Source: Paeniroseomonas aquatica
Lineage (GTDB): Bacteria; Pseudomonadota; Alphaproteobacteria; Acetobacterales; Acetobacteraceae
DNA: 39,717 nt
Assembly: GCF_030409335.1 (NCBI RefSeq)
Contig: NZ_JAUFPN010000109.1
Location: forward strand, 1-39,717
Direction of reading: 5' to 3'
Every line of letters starts with the position of its first letter. Position 1 is the first letter of the stretch. Of the stretch, positions 19,441 through 27,023 are shown piece after piece. Below the pieces are notes generated by a model. It worked only from the letters and a program-made list of their open reading frames with translations, was not told the origin of the DNA and ran no database searches. Position numbers and translations under genes: made by a program.

Positions 19441-19484
19441 CTAGAGCCTGATCCGCGCTTCTTTCAGCGCGGTTCAGGCTCTAG
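19441..19484. repeat. Long hairpin element, CTAGAGCCTGA...TCAGGCTCTAG
   Basis: 11-bp outer stem (19441-19451 with 19474-19484), a T-T mismatch, then CCGCGCT/AGCGCGG (19453-19459 with 19466-19472) and a 6-base loop TCTTTC. It stands in tandem with the element at 19383-19426 and shares the CTAGA and GATCCGCGCTT words with the inverted repeat at 23127-23174, so it looks like a dispersed repeat family. It can also act as a terminator. Confidence 0.6.
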
Positions 19485-19518
19485 GCTGCGCCACATCCAG
19501 AACGGGAGAGTCCAGGCC

Positions 19519-19830
19519 ATGATCCACGTCCTCGCCATCATCACCGCCAAGCCCGGCATGCGGGAGGAGGTGCTCGGGCATTTCCGCGCCAACATGGCCG
19601 CCGTGCATGCGGAAGACGGCTGCATCGAATACGGCCCGGCGATCGACGCCGAGGGCATGGGTCGCATCCAGACCCCGGTGGGCCCGGATGCCTTCGTCGT
19701 CATCGAGAAGTGGGAGAGCCTCGATGCGCTGAAGGCGCATGGCGCGGCGCCGCACATGGCGGCCTATGCGGCGAAGACCAAGGAGCTGCTGGCAAGCCGC
19801 GTCATCCATGTGCTGACGCCGGCCGCCTAG
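19519..19830 (+). CDS. Antibiotic biosynthesis monooxygenase (ABM)/quinol monooxygenase-like protein
   Basis: 103 residues, a single ferredoxin-like ABM domain: MIHVLAIITAKPGMREEVLGHF, EDGCIEYGPAID, FVVIEKWESLDALKAHGAAPHMAAY. The WES(x)nAL(x)xH segment is typical of YgiN-like enzymes, small cofactor-independent oxygenases of quinols or polyketides acting as dimers in the cytosol. The substrate is unknown. ATG 19519 is preceded by GGGAGAG. It stands before a Bug binding-protein gene with a strong hairpin in between, so it may be a separate unit or the first gene of a catabolic pair. Confidence 0.88.
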   Translation: MIHVLAIITAKPGMREEVLGHFRANMAAVHAEDGCIEYGPAIDAEGMGRIQTPVGPDAFVVIEKWESLDALKAHGAAPHMAAYAAKTKELLASRVIHVLTPAA

Positions 19831-19844
19831 TTCGGCGTAGGCTG

Positions 19845-19880
19845 CCCGTGGACCGGCGCCATCGAAGCGCCGGCCACGGG
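19845..19880 (+). promoter_or_regulatory. Strong hairpin just before the first Bug gene, overlapping its ribosome binding site
   Basis: CCCGTGG-A-CCGGCGC (19845-19859) pairs with GCGCCGG-CCACGGG (19867-19880): 14 bp with one bulged A and a 7-base loop. The GGGAG that would serve the ATG at 19891 begins in the 3' arm. It could end the ABM transcript or hide the ribosome binding site; no U-tract follows. Confidence 0.5.
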
Positions 19881-19890
19881 AGTTGACGCG

Positions 19891-20871
19891 ATGCCTGTCC
19901 CAGTCCTCCGGCCTTCGCGCCGGGCGTTGTTCGGCCTCTCGGCCACCCTTGCCGCACCCGCCATCGGGCGTGCCGCAGCCTTTCCCGAACGGCCGGTGCG
20001 ACTCATCATCCCCTGGGCGCCCGGCGGCTCGACCGACAGCCAGATGCGGGTGATGGCGGAGATCGCGGGGAAGCACCTCGGCCAGCCCGTCATCATCGAG
20101 AACAAGCCCGGCGCGCGTGGCACCTTCGCCGCGGCGATGCTGCATGGCCAGGTGAAGCCGGATGGCTATGTCATCGGCCAGATCCACCAGGGCGTCCTCA
20201 GCCATCCCTTCATGACGAAGTCGGCCACTTGGGATGCGGCTGTCGATTTCGACTACATCCTCGGCATCACCGGCTATCTCTCGGGCCTCGTCGTGCGGGC
20301 GGAGGCGCCCTGGCCGGACTGGAAGTCGCTGATGGACCACATGCGGGCCAATCCGGGGCAGGTTTCCATCGGCACCTCCGGCGTCGGCGGGGCGAGCCAT
20401 CTGGTCATGGCGCAGCTCATGGGGTTCGAGCGCGCGACCATGCTGCACGTGCCCTACCGCGGCGTGGCGGAGACCACCGTGGCGCTGCTCTCGGGCCAGG
20501 TGGATGCGGTCGCCGACAGCTCCGGCTGGGCGCCGCATGTCGAGGCCGGGCGGATGCGGCTGCTGGCGATCTGGGCGAATACCCGGGCGAAGCGCTTCCC
20601 CGATGTGCCGACCATCAAGGAGCTCGGCCATGACGTCGGCGGCATCGCGCCCTATGGGCTGGCGGCGCCGAAGGGAACGGACCCCGCGGTGCTCGCCACC
20701 CTGCACGATGCCTTCAAGGCGGCGCTCTTCGACCCGCAGCACCTGGCGGTGCTGGAGCGCTACGACATGCCGGTGCTGTACATGACCGGGGAGGAGCTGC
20801 GCGCCTGGAACGCGGCGCGCATCCCGGTGGAGCGGGAGCTGATCCGAAGGCTCGGGATCAGCTTCGAATAG
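19891..20871 (+). CDS. Tripartite tricarboxylate transporter (Bug/TctC) substrate-binding protein
   Basis: 326 residues. Tat-like signal (SRRALFGLSATLAAP) then the mature Bug fold: FPERPVRLIIPWAPGGSTDSQMRVMAEIAGKHL with the first ligand-binding loop, VIIENKPGARGTFAAAMLHGQVKPDGYVIGQI, then IGTSGVGGASHLVMAQLM and VPYRGVAETTVALLSGQVDAVADS. Bug proteins bind carboxylates, aromatic acids or related compounds for TTT transporters, or act as sensors; the ligand is unknown. No tctA or tctB is near. The 3' end overlaps the convergent CoA-transferase gene by 14 bases. Confidence 0.92.
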   Translation: MPVPVLRPSRRALFGLSATLAAPAIGRAAAFPERPVRLIIPWAPGGSTDSQMRVMAEIAGKHLGQPVIIENKPGARGTFAAAMLHGQVKPDGYVIGQIHQGVLSHPFMTKSATWDAAVDFDYILGITGYLSGLVVRAEAPWPDWKSLMDHMRANPGQVSIGTSGVGGASHLVMAQLMGFERATMLHVPYRGVAETTVALLSGQVDAVADSSGWAPHVEAGRMRLLAIWANTRAKRFPDVPTIKELGHDVGGIAPYGLAAPKGTDPAVLATLHDAFKAALFDPQHLAVLERYDMPVLYMTGEELRAWNAARIPVERELIRRLGISFE

Positions 20872-22000
20872 CGGCGAGCACTTCCTCGGTATGCTCGCCC
20901 ACCTTCGGCGCCGGGCGCTGCGACCAGGGCCGCGCCCGGTCGAAGCTGATCGGCAGGCCCATGACCTGCACGCCGCTCTCGGGCAGGGTCTGCACCATGT
21001 CGACGGCGGCGAATTGCTCGCTGGCGATGAGCTCGCCGATGTCGTTCACCGGGCTGCAGGGCACGCCGGCGGCCTCCAGCGCGGCGACCCAGTGGTCCCG
21101 GGTGTTGCCGCGCAGCGCCTCGGCGACCATGGGGATGAGCTCCGCCTTGTGCCGCACCCGCATGGCGCCGCGGGCGAAGCGGGCATCCTCGGCCCATTCG
21201 GGATGGCCGAGCACCCGGGCGCAGCGGGCCCAGAGCCGATCGTTGCCGGCGGCGAGGCAGATCGGCCGGTCGGCGCAGTCGAAGACCTGGTAGGGCACGA
21301 TGACATTGGCGCCGGTGCCGTGGCGCTGCGGCACCGCACCGCCGGCCAGCACGCTGTTCACATGGCCCTCGACCCAATGCACCGCCGTCTCGAGCAGCGA
21401 GGTATCGACCAGGCAGCCGCGGCCGGTGCGGTCGCGCTGGCGGAGGGCTGCCAGCGCGCCGATGGTGCAGAACATGCCCGTCGCCTTGTCGTTGACCGAG
21501 GCGCCGCAGAAGGTCGGCGGGTCCTGCGGCCGGCCGGTCACGCTCATCATGCCGCCATAGGCCTGCAGCAGCGGGTCGAAGCCGGGGTTCAGCCGCATCG
21601 GCCCCTGGTAGCCGAAGGCCCAGATGGAGCAGTAGATCAGCCGCGGGTGGCGGGCGAGCATCGCCTCCGGCCCGATGCCGATCTCGTCCACCACGCCGGG
21701 GCGGAGGTTCTGGATGAGGATGTCGGCGGTCTCGCACAGCGCATGCAGGGAGGCGATGTCCTCCGGCTTCTTCAAATCCAGCACGACGCTGCGCTTGTTG
21801 CGGTTCTGGCTGTGGAAATAGAGGCTGGTCTCGCCGTCCGGCCCGTAGGGAGGGCCCCACATCCGGGCATCGTCGCCGCCCTCCGGCTTCTCGATCTTGA
21901 TCACGTCGGCGCCCATGTCGGCCAGCATGACGCCGGCGAGCGGGCCCGCCAGGGCCTGGCCCACCTCGATCACCCGCAGCCCGTCCAGTGGCAAAGTCAT
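20858..22000 (-). CDS. CaiB/BaiF family CoA-transferase (class III)
   Basis: 380 residues. Class III CoA-transferases move CoA between carboxylic acids. The N-terminus LPLDGLRVIEVGQALAGPLAG is typical, followed by MLADMGADVIKIEKPEGGDDAR, RNKRSVVLDLKKPE, ADILIQNLRPGVVDEIG, and NPGFDPLLQAYGGMMSVTG with Asp142 at the place of the catalytic Asp of formyl-CoA transferase. VNDKATGMFCTIGALAAL and the C-terminal APKVGEHTEEVL complete the family pattern. The acid is unknown; the adjacent Bug and amidohydrolase genes suggest dissimilation of an imported organic acid. ATG at 22000 fits the conserved start and is divergent from the amidohydrolase (97-base gap). Confidence 0.93.
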   Translation of the reverse strand: MTLPLDGLRVIEVGQALAGPLAGVMLADMGADVIKIEKPEGGDDARMWGPPYGPDGETSLYFHSQNRNKRSVVLDLKKPEDIASLHALCETADILIQNLRPGVVDEIGIGPEAMLARHPRLIYCSIWAFGYQGPMRLNPGFDPLLQAYGGMMSVTGRPQDPPTFCGASVNDKATGMFCTIGALAALRQRDRTGRGCLVDTSLLETAVHWVEGHVNSVLAGGAVPQRHGTGANVIVPYQVFDCADRPICLAAGNDRLWARCARVLGHPEWAEDARFARGAMRVRHKAELIPMVAEALRGNTRDHWVAALEAAGVPCSPVNDIGELIASEQFAAVDMVQTLPESGVQVMGLPISFDRARPWSQRPAPKVGEHTEEVLAAIRS

Positions 22001-22097
22001 TCCTGGTCTCCCTCGATGGGCGGAGAATAGCGGCGGCTGGCGCGGGCTGGCCAGACGGGTATCCTCCCCGGCAGGAAACGTCCCAGGGAAATCCGCG

Positions 22098-23132
22098 ATG
22101 AGCAGCAACGCCGCCAATGCGCATTACGTGCCGGTCCGCGAGGACTGGCTGGCGAAGGTCACCGAGGAGGCGCTGGACCCGGGCCTGCCGATCGTCGACC
22201 CGCACCACCACCTCTGGGACCGGCCGGGCTGGCGCTACCTGCTGGACGAGCTGCTGGCGGATACGCGGCAGGGGCACAACATCGTCTCGACCGTCTTCGT
22301 GCAGTGCCGGGCGATGCACCGCGCGGCGGGCCCTGAGGCCTACCAGCCGGTCGGCGAGACCGAATTCGTCAACGGCATCGCCGCGATGAGCGCGAGCGGC
22401 GGCTACGGCCCGACCAAGGTCTGCGAAGGCATCGTCGGCCATGTGAACCTGATGATCGGCGAGGAGGCGCGCGACGTGCTGGCCGCGCATGTCGAGGCCG
22501 GCGGCGGGCGGTTCCGCGGCATCCGCCACATCACCTCCTGGGACCCGGACCCGGTCATCATGAACCCGGCCTACCAGCCGCCGGAGGACATCTTCTTCCG
22601 CGACGACTTCCGCCGCGGCTTCGCCCAGCTGGCGCCGCTCGGGATGAGCTTCGACGCCTGGCTCTACCACCCGAAGATCCCCGACCTGACGGCGCTGGCC
22701 CGCGCCTTCCCGGAGACGCCGATCGTGCTCGACCATGTCGGCGGGCCGCTCGGCATCCGCGGCTATGCGGGCAGGCGGGACGACGTCTTCGCCCACTGGC
22801 GCCAGTCGATGGCCGAGCTCGCCACCTGCCCGAACGTGCATGTGAAGCTCGGCGGCCTCGGGATGCGGATCAACGGCTTCGGCTTCGAGGAGGCGGCGCT
22901 GCCGCCGAGCTCGGATGCGCTGGTCGCCGCCTGGAAGCCCTACATCGACACCACCATCGAATTGTTCGGCGCCGCGCGCTGCATGTTCGAGAGCAATTTC
23001 CCGGTGGACAAGGGCAGCTACGGCTACGGCATCTTCTGGAATGCCTGCAAGAAGCTCGCGGCCGGGGCCTCGGCCAGCGAACGCACCGACCTGTTCAGCG
23101 GGACGGCGAGCCGGTTCTACCGCCTGGGCTAG
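22098..23132 (+). CDS. Amidohydrolase family protein (TIM-barrel metal-dependent hydrolase, amidohydro_2 type)
   Basis: 344 residues. The first strand carries PIVDPHHHLWDRPGWRYLL (Asp34, His36-38), typical of the 2-pyrone-4,6-dicarboxylate lactonase/ACMSD-like branch. Others include EGIVGHVNLMIG, GRFRGIRHITSWDPDP, ETPIVLDHVGGPLG and FESNFPVDKGS, where the final Asp lies at the end of a barrel strand. Members hydrolyse lactones or decarboxylate aromatic-ring fission acids; which applies here is not clear. ATG 22098 follows CAGGGAA. Its stop codon lies inside the inverted repeat 23127-23174. The neighbouring CoA-transferase and Bug genes suggest a small catabolic locus for an imported acid. Confidence 0.9.
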   Translation: MSSNAANAHYVPVREDWLAKVTEEALDPGLPIVDPHHHLWDRPGWRYLLDELLADTRQGHNIVSTVFVQCRAMHRAAGPEAYQPVGETEFVNGIAAMSASGGYGPTKVCEGIVGHVNLMIGEEARDVLAAHVEAGGGRFRGIRHITSWDPDPVIMNPAYQPPEDIFFRDDFRRGFAQLAPLGMSFDAWLYHPKIPDLTALARAFPETPIVLDHVGGPLGIRGYAGRRDDVFAHWRQSMAELATCPNVHVKLGGLGMRINGFGFEEAALPPSSDALVAAWKPYIDTTIELFGAARCMFESNFPVDKGSYGYGIFWNACKKLAAGASASERTDLFSGTASRFYRLG

Positions 23133-23174
23133 ACCGCGATCCGCGCTTTTGCCGGCGCCGGTCCCGGTCTAGCC
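23127..23174. repeat. Inverted repeat GGCTAGACCG...CGGTCTAGCC after the amidohydrolase gene
   Basis: Perfect 10-base arms at 23127-23136 and 23165-23174, containing the TAG stop codon in the first arm, 28-base loop with GATCCGCGCTTTT. The words CTAGA and GATCCGCGCTT are shared with 19441-19484. It probably ends the amidohydrolase transcript and is a second member of the same repeat family. Confidence 0.55.
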
Positions 23175-23234
23175 TCGGCCGACAAGCAAGATGCCGGCAC
23201 CCAATGCGGGCCGGCCGCCTGGGAGGGCGATGCC

Positions 23235-24233
23235 ATGGATGGAGCCAACCGGGATTGGGGCCGGCGCGGCCTGCTCGGCGGTGCCGCGGCGCTGGCCCTG
23301 CCGTCGGCCGGCCGGGCCCAGGGCAAGGGGCCCGAGGGCTGGCCGCAGGGCCGCAGCGTCAGCCTGGTGGTGCCCTTCACCCCCGGCGGCGGCACCGACC
23401 TCGTCGCCCGCATCCTGCAGGAGGGCTTCGCCGAGAGCTTCGGCGGCAACTTCGTCATGGAGCACAAGCCCGGCGCCGCCACCACCCTCGGGACGCGGCT
23501 GGTGGCGCGGGCGAAGCCGGACGGCTTCACCCTGCTGGTCGGCAGCAATTCGGCGCTGTCGCAGGCGCCCTATGCCTTCCGCAACCTGGGCTACGACCCG
23601 CTGCGGGACTTCACCCCGATCAGCCTGCTCTTTTCCTCGGCCTATCTGCTGGCGGCGAACCCGCGCTGGGGCAGCCTGCAGCAGGTGGTGGAGGCGGCGA
23701 AACGGGCGCCGGGGACGCTGTCCTATGGCACCTGGGGGGTCGGCTCGACCGCGCATCTGCTGATGCTGGACCTCTGCGAGCGGACCGGGACGGAGATGCT
23801 GCACGTCCCCTTCGGCGGCCCGGCTCCGGCGCTGACCGAGATCCTGGCCGGGCGGGTCGACATGATGTTCACCACCTTCGCCCCGGCCCGGGCGCATGTG
23901 CTGGAGCAGCGGCTGGTGGCCCTCGGCACCCCGCATGAGCAGCGGCTGGCCGCGGTGCCGGCGGTGCCGACGCTGATCGAGCAGGGGCTGCCGGGCTTCC
24001 TGGTCAGCGCCTGGTGGTGCCTGGCGGCGCCAGCCGGGCTTCCGGCGCCCTTGGCCGCGGCGCTGGAGCAGGCGGTGCGGACCGCCACGGCACGGCCGCT
24101 GGCGGCCCGGCTGAGCGAGGAATTCGGCCTGCTGCCGCTGCCCCTCGGGCCGGATCCGCTGCGCGCGCGCATCGCCCACGACCTGGCGATGAACGAGGGG
24201 CTGATGCGGAAGGCCGGCATCACCCCGGAGTAG
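23235..24233 (+). CDS. Tripartite tricarboxylate transporter (Bug/TctC) substrate-binding protein
   Basis: 332 residues. Tat-like signal (DWGRRGLLGGAAALALPSAGRAQ), then a Bug fold: SVSLVVPFTPGGGTDLVARILQE, KPGAATTLGTRLVARAKPDG, YGTWGVGSTAHLLMLDL and HVPFGGPAPALTEILAGRVDMMF. It differs from the other two copies in the binding loops (GGGTD here, GGSTD and GGPQD in the others), so ligands are likely different. Only 7 bases separate its stop from the convergent ThDP enzyme gene. No transporter membrane genes are present. Confidence 0.92.
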   Translation: MDGANRDWGRRGLLGGAAALALPSAGRAQGKGPEGWPQGRSVSLVVPFTPGGGTDLVARILQEGFAESFGGNFVMEHKPGAATTLGTRLVARAKPDGFTLLVGSNSALSQAPYAFRNLGYDPLRDFTPISLLFSSAYLLAANPRWGSLQQVVEAAKRAPGTLSYGTWGVGSTAHLLMLDLCERTGTEMLHVPFGGPAPALTEILAGRVDMMFTTFAPARAHVLEQRLVALGTPHEQRLAAVPAVPTLIEQGLPGFLVSAWWCLAAPAGLPAPLAAALEQAVRTATARPLAARLSEEFGLLPLPLGPDPLRARIAHDLAMNEGLMRKAGITPE

Positions 24234-24240
24234 CGGCGGC

Positions 24241-25920
24241 CTATTCCGCCGCCGCCTTGGCGTAGATGCCCATGGCGTTGTAGGGCGCATAGGGCGGGAA
24301 GGCGCCGATCGCCGCCATGTCCACCTCCACCAATGAGGGGCCGGGCGTCGCGATGGCCCGGGCCATGACCTCCGCCAGCTCCCCCGCGCTCGAGACCTTG
24401 AAGCCGGGCAGGCCGGCGACGGCGGCGAGCTGCTGCAGGTCCGGCCCCTGCAGGTCGCCGAAGAACATCCTCCCGTCCTGCAGCGCGCCCTGGATGTGCT
24501 TGATGACGCCGTAGCCGCAGTCGTTCATCACCAGGATGACGAGCTCGGCGCGTTCCTGCACCGCGGTCCAGAGCTCGGTCATGTTCATGGCGAAGCCGCC
24601 GTCGCCGACCATCGCCACGGTCTTGCGGCCGTTCCCCGCCATCGCCGCGCCGATGCCGAGCGGCAGGCCGGGGCCGATGGCGGCGCTGATCGGGTGGACC
24701 GCGTCGCGCGGGCCGTAGACCGGGAAGATGCGGTTGCCCCAGCTGCTGTTGCTGAGGGTGATGTCGCGGACAAACAGCGCATCGCGCGGCATGGCGCGGC
24801 GGAGTTCGGCGGGGAAGTCGGCATAGGGGCCGAGGGTGTCGCGGTAGTCGGCCTGGGCGCGGCGGCGCATCTCGGCGAAATCGGCGGCGAAAGCGGGATC
24901 GACCTGCATCCGGCCGGCGAGGCGCTCGGCCAGCCCGGCCATGACCAGCGCCGCATCGCCGCAGATGAAACCGGCATTGGGATAGGTGCGGCCATTGGCG
25001 CGGGGGTCGACATCCGCCTGGACCAGCGGCTGCGGCAGCGAGATGGCGAAGTCGCCGGTCTCATGCCCGCGCAGCCGGCTGCCGACCACCAGCATGGCGT
25101 CGCAGGAGCGGTAGAATTCCTGCACCCGCGGCGAGCCGTTGCCGTGCATCCCGCCGAGGGTCATCGGGTGGTCCTCCGGGATGATCCCCCGGCCGTTCCA
25201 GGAATTCACCGCGCCGAAGCCGAGGCCGAGCAGCGCCATGGCCTCCGCGCCGGCGGCCTTGGCGCCGTTGCCGAGCCAGAGCATGGGGCGCTTGGCGCGC
25301 GCCAGGATCTCGGCGGCCTCGTCCATCGCCGCCTCGGCGGGGACCAGCGCGGGCGGGATGGGCAGCACCAGCGTGTCGAGCTGCGCCGGGCGCGGGATGG
25401 CGGTGCGCTGGATGTCGATCGGGATCTCGACCGAGACCGGGCCCATCGGCGGGGTCAGCGCCAGGGCGGCGGCCCGGGTCAGCACGCCCAATGCTTCCTG
25501 CGCCGAGCGGATGCGGAAGGCCGCCTTGGAGACGGCCTCCAGCATCGCGGTCTGGCCGGGCACGTCGTGCACCGTGCCCATGTCGCGGTCGATGAATTTG
25601 GTCGGGGTCTGGCCGGTGATGTGCAGCATCGGCGAGCCGGCGAATTGCGCCTCCACCAGGCCGGGCACGGTATTGGCGGCGCCGGGGCCGGTCGAGGAGA
25701 ACATGACGCCGAGCTGGCCGGAGACCCGGGCATAGGCATCCGCCATGTGGCCGCCGCCCATCTCGCCGCGGGCCATGACGTAGCGGATGGCGTTGCGCCG
25801 GCCGATGCCGTCCAGCATCGGGATGTTGTGGACCGAGACGATGCCGAAGCAGGTGGTCACGCCGATGCGCGAGAGGAATTCGGCGACGAGGTCGCCGACG
25901 TTGTAGGGGGTGTCCGCCAT
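24241..25920 (-). CDS. Thiamine-diphosphate enzyme, acetolactate synthase large-subunit-like
   Basis: 559 residues, three-domain ThDP enzyme. The Pyr domain has TCFGIVSVHNIPML and MARGEMGGGHMADAYARVSG with Glu53 as the probable cofactor-activating Glu. The central domain includes RPMLWLGNGAKAAG. The PP domain has VAMVGDGGFAMNMTELWTAV ending in ILVMNDCGYG, the GDG...N metal and diphosphate motif. The fold fits acetolactate synthase, glyoxylate carboligase, sulfoacetaldehyde acetyltransferase or benzoylformate decarboxylase relatives; the exact reaction is open. It is not the ilvB of a biosynthetic operon, as no ilvH/ilvN follows, and the setting among Bug genes points to catabolism. ATG 25920 (MADTPYNV) fits the domain start; the gap to the next Bug gene is divergent. 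Confidence 0.88.
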   Translation of the reverse strand: MADTPYNVGDLVAEFLSRIGVTTCFGIVSVHNIPMLDGIGRRNAIRYVMARGEMGGGHMADAYARVSGQLGVMFSSTGPGAANTVPGLVEAQFAGSPMLHITGQTPTKFIDRDMGTVHDVPGQTAMLEAVSKAAFRIRSAQEALGVLTRAAALALTPPMGPVSVEIPIDIQRTAIPRPAQLDTLVLPIPPALVPAEAAMDEAAEILARAKRPMLWLGNGAKAAGAEAMALLGLGFGAVNSWNGRGIIPEDHPMTLGGMHGNGSPRVQEFYRSCDAMLVVGSRLRGHETGDFAISLPQPLVQADVDPRANGRTYPNAGFICGDAALVMAGLAERLAGRMQVDPAFAADFAEMRRRAQADYRDTLGPYADFPAELRRAMPRDALFVRDITLSNSSWGNRIFPVYGPRDAVHPISAAIGPGLPLGIGAAMAGNGRKTVAMVGDGGFAMNMTELWTAVQERAELVILVMNDCGYGVIKHIQGALQDGRMFFGDLQGPDLQQLAAVAGLPGFKVSSAGELAEVMARAIATPGPSLVEVDMAAIGAFPPYAPYNAMGIYAKAAAE

Positions 25921-25943
25921 GGTGCTGGTCCCGTTTCTTCCCG

Positions 25944-25963
25944 TGTGGCGGCAGTCTGCCACA
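25944..25963. promoter_or_regulatory. Dyad TGTGGC-N8-GCCACA between ThDP enzyme and third Bug gene
   Basis: Perfect 6-base arms (25944-25949, 25958-25963), 24 bases before the ThDP enzyme start and 100 before the Bug start, in a 142-base divergent gap. The form suits a dimeric repressor such as a GntR or LysR protein, but no regulator gene is adjacent. Confidence 0.35.
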
Positions 25964-26062
25964 GGGGCGGGAGAAGGCCATGGGCACTGGTCATTGCGGG
26001 TGCAAGCGGTGCTAGCATCCCCGCCCAGGGGCTCGGCACGAAGGCCCGGGGAGGAGACACGC

Positions 26063-27019
26063 ATGCGCATCACCCGCCGTGGCCTGGGCCTGGCGTTGCT
26101 CGCCGCGCCGTCGCTCGCATCGGCGCAGGCACCCGCCTGGCCGAACCGGCCGGTCCGCCTCATCAACCCCTTCGCGCCGGGCGGCCCGCAGGACGTGCCG
26201 GCGCGCTTCTTCGTGGAGGCGCTGACGCCGAAGCTGGGCCAGCCGCTGGTCTACGACAGCCGGGCGGGGGCGGGCGGCGCGGTCGGCCTGCTGCATGTCG
26301 CGCAGGCGACGGACGGGCATAGCTTCGTCATCACCTCCAATGCGGTGGCCACCCTGCCGGCGATCCGCCGCAACCTGGGCTTCGATCCCTTCACCGACCT
26401 GCTGCCGGTGACGATGGTGATGCAGTCGCCCTATACCATCGTGGTGCGGGCCAATGGACCGGCGAGCTTCGCGGATTTCCTCGGCCGCGCCCGGGCGGCG
26501 CCGAACCGGCTGACCTTCGGAAGCTCCGGCGTCGGCGCCTCCACGCATCTGACCATGGCGCTGCTGCTGCAGAAGGCAGGCATCGCGCTGACGCATGTGC
26601 CCTATCGCGGGGCGCAGCTGGCGATGACGGCGCTGCTGGCGGGCGACATCGACTGCTTCATCGGCGACCTCTCGGTACCGCTCGAGCATATCCGCGCTGG
26701 CACCGCGCGCTGCCTGGCGGTGACGACCACGGCGCGGGCGCCGCTGCTGCCCGAGGTGCCGGCGGCGGCGGAGCTGGTGCCGGGCTTCGCCTCGACCCTG
26801 TGGTACGGGCTCTTCGCGGCCAAGGCGACGCCGCCGGAGGCGGTGCGGCGGATGCTGGCGGAGCTGCAGGCGCTGCGCGGCGGCGAGCTGGCGCAGCGCC
26901 TGTCGGACGTCGGGGCGGAGCTGCTGCTGACCGGCCCGGAGCCGCTCGGCGAGCGGCTGCGGGCCGAGGTGCCGCAGTGGCGCGCGGTGGTGGCGGCGGC
27001 GGGGATCGAGGCGGAGTAG
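26063..27019 (+). CDS. Tripartite tricarboxylate transporter (Bug/TctC) substrate-binding protein
   Basis: 318 residues. Signal with twin Arg (MRITRRGLGLALLAAPSLASAQ), then WPNRPVRLINPFAPGGPQDVPARFF, GQPLVYDSRAGAGGAVGLLHV, FGSSGVGASTHLTMALL and HVPYRGAQLAMTALLAGDIDCF. The usual GGxxD loop reads GGPQD, unlike the other two. ATG 26063 follows GGAGGAG, which decides the start over a longer upstream frame. Convergent, 4 bases apart, with the esterase gene. Confidence 0.91.
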   Translation: MRITRRGLGLALLAAPSLASAQAPAWPNRPVRLINPFAPGGPQDVPARFFVEALTPKLGQPLVYDSRAGAGGAVGLLHVAQATDGHSFVITSNAVATLPAIRRNLGFDPFTDLLPVTMVMQSPYTIVVRANGPASFADFLGRARAAPNRLTFGSSGVGASTHLTMALLLQKAGIALTHVPYRGAQLAMTALLAGDIDCFIGDLSVPLEHIRAGTARCLAVTTTARAPLLPEVPAAAELVPGFASTLWYGLFAAKATPPEAVRRMLAELQALRGGELAQRLSDVGAELLLTGPEPLGERLRAEVPQWRAVVAAAGIEAE

Positions 27020-27023
27020 AGCC

